This document shows, in pieces, positions 60,741-64,000 of a stretch of DNA of 64,000 nucleotides. The translations under genes were made by a program, and so were the position numbers. Each line of letters opens with the position of its first letter. The first letter of the stretch is position 1. The notes under the pieces are model-generated. The model had not been told where the DNA came from, did not search any database, and worked only from the letters and a program-made list of their open reading frames with translations. Where the stretch lies: the NCBI RefSeq assembly GCF_003014495.1, contig NZ_PYGC01000012.1, positions 1 to 64,000 of the forward strand, given 5' to 3'. The DNA is from Prolixibacter denitrificans (lineage in GTDB: Bacteria; Bacteroidota; Bacteroidia; Bacteroidales; Prolixibacteraceae).

Positions 60741-63185
60741 TTATTGATGTTTCTTAATGAAAGAATGGTAAGATTCAACTTTGAACGTTGTTTTTCCTTC
60801 CAGCGGATTGCTGTCGAGCTTATAGTTCTTACCATCTGATGAAAGCTCTACTTTGTGCAGCAGATTGTCGGATGGAAGACATACCAAACCGTCGGCTTTG
60901 GTGTTGCGCGTATCGAATACTTCCAGCTCCAGCTTCGACCAGTCCATGTCTTTGGTTGACTGAGCCAATTTGATGTGGGGAATGACAGCACCGTCGCGGA
61001 CCAGCATCACGACCGGAATTTTTCCGGCTTCGATGTGGTGCCATCCACCTTCATAAGCTTTTCCTGTTTGGTAATCGATCCATTCGCCTTTCGGCAGATA
61101 AACATCACGGCCGCTTTCATCTTCAAACAACGGAGCAACCAGCATATCAGAACCGAACAGGTACTCGTTGTCGACCAACCACGAGCCTGCGTCGTGCGGA
61201 TACTCAACGAAAAGTGCCCGAACCATCGGCAGTCCTTTTTCTGTGCACTCTTTCGCCTGTGCATAGATGTACGGCATCAGGCGGTAGCGCATGTTATCCG
61301 CTCTGCGGAAAGCATCTTCGAAATCTTTGCCGTAGGCCCAGGGCTCTTTCGGCGGTGCTCCGTGACAACGACTATGCGAGCTCAACAAACCGAAAGGCAA
61401 CCAGCGGCGGTACAGGTCTTCCGGTGTTTTCTGAACAAATCCGCCTATATCATGGCTCCAGAAAGCAAATCCTGATAATCCGAATGACAAACCAGCACGA
61501 AGTTCAGAGGCCATGGCTGTGTTGCTGTTGGCAGCATCGCCGCCCCAGTGCAACGGATAACGCTGACTTCCTGCCCAGGTACTGCGTGCCCATATGATGT
61601 CGTTACCGGTGATTTTCTTCGTGATATCGTGTGCCGCTTTGTTGTAACGCAGCGGATATAGGTTGTGCTCGTAAAAGCCTGTACGACCGTTGTGGTAAAT
61701 TCCGTTCAATGGAGCAGCTTCGCCAAAGTCAACTTTAATAGCGCTCACGCCCATTTTCAGCAGGCCTGCCAGTTTATCCTGGTACCATTTTACGGTTTCA
61801 GGATTGGTGAAATCGAGCGTCGCATCTTCAAAAGGAAGATTACCCTTTGCATCTTTCACATACAGTCCTTTTTTTACGATTTCCGGGAAGAGCGTATTCT
61901 TCGGCACAAAGTAAGGTAACTGCCAGAGACAAATATGGAATCCGTCATCTTTCAGGTCACTGATCATCTTTTCAGGAGAAGGAAAACGTGACGGAGAGAA
62001 TTTATAGTCACAACGCCAGTCGGTTTCGAACCACCCGGTGTCGAAGTGAATCACATCGGCTGGGATTTTATCCTTGCGGAGATGTTCGGTTACTTCATAG
62101 CCTTGTTTCTCTGAGTCATAAGTGATACGGCTCATCCACAGACCAAATGACCAGAGCGGTGGCATTGGTGCTTTTCCGGTCAGGTCGGTGTACTGATCGA
62201 GAATGTCTTTCGGTTCGCCCAGGAAGATGAATAAGTCCAGTTGATCATCACCAATCATTAGCGTATTTACACCACGGAACGAAGCGCCGAAATCGCAGGT
62301 AATGGGCGTAGAAGTGTGCATAAACATACCGTAACCCCGGCTACTCATGAAGAACGGAATCGGTTTGTATTCCGCTTCGTTCTGGGTACCGTTGGCATCG
62401 TCGGTGTACAGCACAACCCTCTGACCACGCTTGTTAAGGTTGGTGAACGATTCGCCACAGCCGAAGATTTTTTCATTCGGCGAAAGCGTAAACGATGCTG
62501 CCACACTGCGCGAGTAGTCGGATGAACGACGAACAAAAGAGAATGGGACTATGGGAGTGTAAGTATCCTTGTTATCTGCAGGACTATCGGTTTGCGTCAG
62601 CAATTTTCCTTTGGCATTGTAGATTTTGATGTGCCAGGGATGGGTTTCAACAACTACGGAACCATAAGCACTCGTGTACTTGTATCCGTTGTCGACTTTG
62701 GTGTATTTCCAGATTCCCGGTTTGGCTTCGGGAGCTACACCGTTGACCAGCATCAGCGATTTACCTTCCGGTTTGGCCACAAAGCCGGTGTTCATTCGGA
62801 TACGAATGGTGCGTGCCGATACAAAATCGATACGGAAGGGGAGATGCGGGTTGGCCTCGTATTCCCTGCCCGGAAACTCATTGCCCGGAGCGGGTTGCAG
62901 AAATGCCAGCATGTTGTCGAAAGCCTGGCGTGTTTTGTAAACATTACGCTGCCATTCGACGGTACCTTTTCCGGTAGCCGGATCGAACTTCGTCAAGCTG
63001 TCGGCAACAAAGTAGGTATTCTTAAAATTGTAGAAATCGGGACTAATGTCCACCGGTGAGTTGAGTAATCCGTTCTGTGATTCCAGCGACTGCGCGGCCA
63101 TGGGCTGGCTGAATGTAGTCAAAATCGCAGCAGCCAGTACCGTAAAGGTCCTACGAATCAGCAACTGTGGGTTTTTCCTTTTCAT
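60741..63185 (-). CDS. GH31 alpha-xylosidase/alpha-glucosidase
   Basis: The 814-residue exported enzyme has a signal peptide (to about residue 31) and an N-terminal beta domain before the GH31 barrel. The nucleophile is Asp486 in AIKVDFGEAAP and the acid/base is Asp550 in PLHWGGDAAN. The phrase DFGE after the nucleophile matches YicI-type alpha-xylosidases more than alpha-glucosidases, and FGLWMSR is also shared with them. It probably removes alpha-1,6-xylose from xyloglucan fragments. It starts 55 bases after the GH2 stop. Confidence 0.9.
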   Translation of the reverse strand: MKRKNPQLLIRRTFTVLAAAILTTFSQPMAAQSLESQNGLLNSPVDISPDFYNFKNTYFVADSLTKFDPATGKGTVEWQRNVYKTRQAFDNMLAFLQPAPGNEFPGREYEANPHLPFRIDFVSARTIRIRMNTGFVAKPEGKSLMLVNGVAPEAKPGIWKYTKVDNGYKYTSAYGSVVVETHPWHIKIYNAKGKLLTQTDSPADNKDTYTPIVPFSFVRRSSDYSRSVAASFTLSPNEKIFGCGESFTNLNKRGQRVVLYTDDANGTQNEAEYKPIPFFMSSRGYGMFMHTSTPITCDFGASFRGVNTLMIGDDQLDLFIFLGEPKDILDQYTDLTGKAPMPPLWSFGLWMSRITYDSEKQGYEVTEHLRKDKIPADVIHFDTGWFETDWRCDYKFSPSRFPSPEKMISDLKDDGFHICLWQLPYFVPKNTLFPEIVKKGLYVKDAKGNLPFEDATLDFTNPETVKWYQDKLAGLLKMGVSAIKVDFGEAAPLNGIYHNGRTGFYEHNLYPLRYNKAAHDITKKITGNDIIWARSTWAGSQRYPLHWGGDAANSNTAMASELRAGLSFGLSGFAFWSHDIGGFVQKTPEDLYRRWLPFGLLSSHSRCHGAPPKEPWAYGKDFEDAFRRADNMRYRLMPYIYAQAKECTEKGLPMVRALFVEYPHDAGSWLVDNEYLFGSDMLVAPLFEDESGRDVYLPKGEWIDYQTGKAYEGGWHHIEAGKIPVVMLVRDGAVIPHIKLAQSTKDMDWSKLELEVFDTRNTKADGLVCLPSDNLLHKVELSSDGKNYKLDSNPLEGKTTFKVESYHSFIKKHQ

Positions 63186-63240
63186 TTGTTTATTCTTTGT
63201 TTCATTGAATGATTTATACTTTGTCTTTGCTTATCCTTTT

Positions 63241-64000
63241 TTATTGAGCTGTTAGCGTCACCTTCGCATCTGGTAGTCCTTCTGCTGAAGCTGTGAGATA
63301 GATGTTTCCCGGTTTTCCGTCTGACTGAAGAACGATGAGGCATTTTCCGTTAAAAGCGTGTCGGTAGTTGGCCTTGAATGGCTCGTGGCTGGTCTCACTT
63401 CCATTATCCACGCCGGCAATGGTGGCTTCGCCATTTACTTTAAAACGAACCAGGTTGTCGGCATGTGGAACCAGCGTTCCGTTTTGGTCGACCACATTTA
63501 CGGTCACAAAAGCCAGGTCTTTACCATCGGCATGGATTTGCGGACGATCCACCGTAAGCTGTAATCTGTATGGTTTACCAGCTGTTTGAATTTCTTTAGT
63601 GAGAATAACTTTTCCATCCTTTTTTCCCACTGCTTTTAACGTGCCGGGCTCGTAAGTCAGTCGCCACATCAAATGAAGTTTGTCACCCGTCTTTTTACGG
63701 ACACCCATTGATTTCCCGTTTAGGAAAAGTTCCACCTCATCGCAGTTGGTGTAAGCCCAAACATCAATAGTTTGCCCTTTTTTCCAGTTCCAGTGCGGGA
63801 AAATGTGCAGTACCGGTTTGTTGGTCCATTCACTTTGATAGAGGTAGTACGCATCTTTCGGGAAGCCTGCTAAGTCGACAATGCCGAAGTAGGAGCTTCG
63901 TGCCGGCCATGTATAAGGCGTCGGTTCTCCCAGATAATCGAAGCCGGTCCAGATAAATTGTCCCGAAAGGAAATCGTATTTCTCGATGAGTTTGAGTGTT
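63241..64000 (-). CDS. GH2 beta-galactosidase, C-terminal part (cut by window)
   Basis: The frame stays open to base 64000 and continues outside. Visible pieces are the end of the GH2 barrel (FLSGQFIWTGFDYLGEPTP, with the conserved Trp and Asp-Tyr), then HWNWKKGQ, VWAYTNCDEVELFLNGKS, and a C-terminal Ig-like domain (DGKDLAFVTVNVVDQNGTLVP). These match the C-terminal half of Bacteroidetes GH2 beta-galactosidases. The signal peptide and catalytic Glu residues lie outside the window. It is the upstream-most visible gene of the glycosidase run. Confidence 0.9.
   Translation of the reverse strand, partial: TLKLIEKYDFLSGQFIWTGFDYLGEPTPYTWPARSSYFGIVDLAGFPKDAYYLYQSEWTNKPVLHIFPHWNWKKGQTIDVWAYTNCDEVELFLNGKSMGVRKKTGDKLHLMWRLTYEPGTLKAVGKKDGKVILTKEIQTAGKPYRLQLTVDRPQIHADGKDLAFVTVNVVDQNGTLVPHADNLVRFKVNGEATIAGVDNGSETSHEPFKANYRHAFNGKCLIVLQSDGKPGNIYLTASAEGLPDAKVTLTAQ

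Noticed and set aside
1-64000. Search by eye for tRNA, rRNA and riboswitches
   Set aside because: No cloverleaf, CCA-type end, rRNA block or known riboswitch core was recognised in any of the gaps; a covariance-model search was not possible here.

Overview
The window looks like chromosomal DNA of a Bacteroidetes bacterium, probably Bacteroidales/Marinilabiliales (a Prolixibacteraceae-like relative is my best guess). The support is a FecI-FecR-TonB receptor trio with STN and carboxypeptidase-like modules, a LytTR regulator without a receiver domain, class I fumarase, NDH-2, several TAnnTTTG-type -7 promoter elements, and a run of secreted glycoside hydrolases of the kind found in polysaccharide utilisation loci. 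No rRNA, tRNA, CRISPR array, intact insertion sequence or phage gene was seen.

Layout. 1-3.8 kb: a small membrane protein and an aldo/keto reductase set in long gene-free stretches full of intergenic repeats, including two ~235 bp copies spaced 395 bp apart and carrying an 18 bp perfect palindrome. 3.8-9.8 kb: a two-gene heterodimeric ABC exporter with one degenerate ATP site, an ECF sigma factor with a small membrane protein behind it, and a second repeat-containing gap. 10-20 kb: membrane LytTR regulator, B12/radical SAM enzyme, NDH-2, MarC, YdcZ-type transporter, a peptidase M20-alanine racemase operon, an SDR reductase and the PEP synthase/PPDK regulatory protein. 20-29 kb: S9 peptidase lipoprotein, GNAT plus monooxygenase pair, a PepSY-like secreted protein, the FecI-FecR-TonB receptor operon and a surface lipoprotein. 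29-33.5 kb: two overlapping sensor kinase genes forming a phosphorelay without a DNA-binding output. 33.8-39 kb: YycJ-type hydrolase, fumarase, MFS exporter, TrhO.

39.3-43.9 kb is a TetR-controlled tripartite efflux operon (tetR, emrA, emrB, tolC order of transcription) with an operator-like inverted repeat over its -7 element. 44.2-47.6 kb holds two anion exporters of the TSUP and YeiH families plus a LysR regulator. The yeiH promoter carries two sets of ATAA-N7-TTAT boxes, and a broken YeiH-like fragment lies on the other strand beside it. 47.8-52.7 kb is an osmolyte uptake operon in which an outer-membrane barrel protein is co-transcribed with proV-proW-proX, behind a MarR regulator and candidate operators.

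52.9-64 kb, all on the minus strand, ends with a carboxypeptidase-regulatory-like protein and five exported glycosidases: GH2 (cut by the window edge), GH31, GH3, GH29 and GH3. Together they fit removal of galactose, xylose and fucose side chains and cleavage of the glucan backbone, as in xyloglucan breakdown. No SusC/SusD pair is inside the window.

The least-described items are the yeiH operator array with its mirrored remnant, the barrel-proVWX operon, the output-less kinase pair with a cysteine-rich PAS domain, the LytTR/B12-radical SAM pair and the perfect AT-rich 22 bp hairpin near alr.
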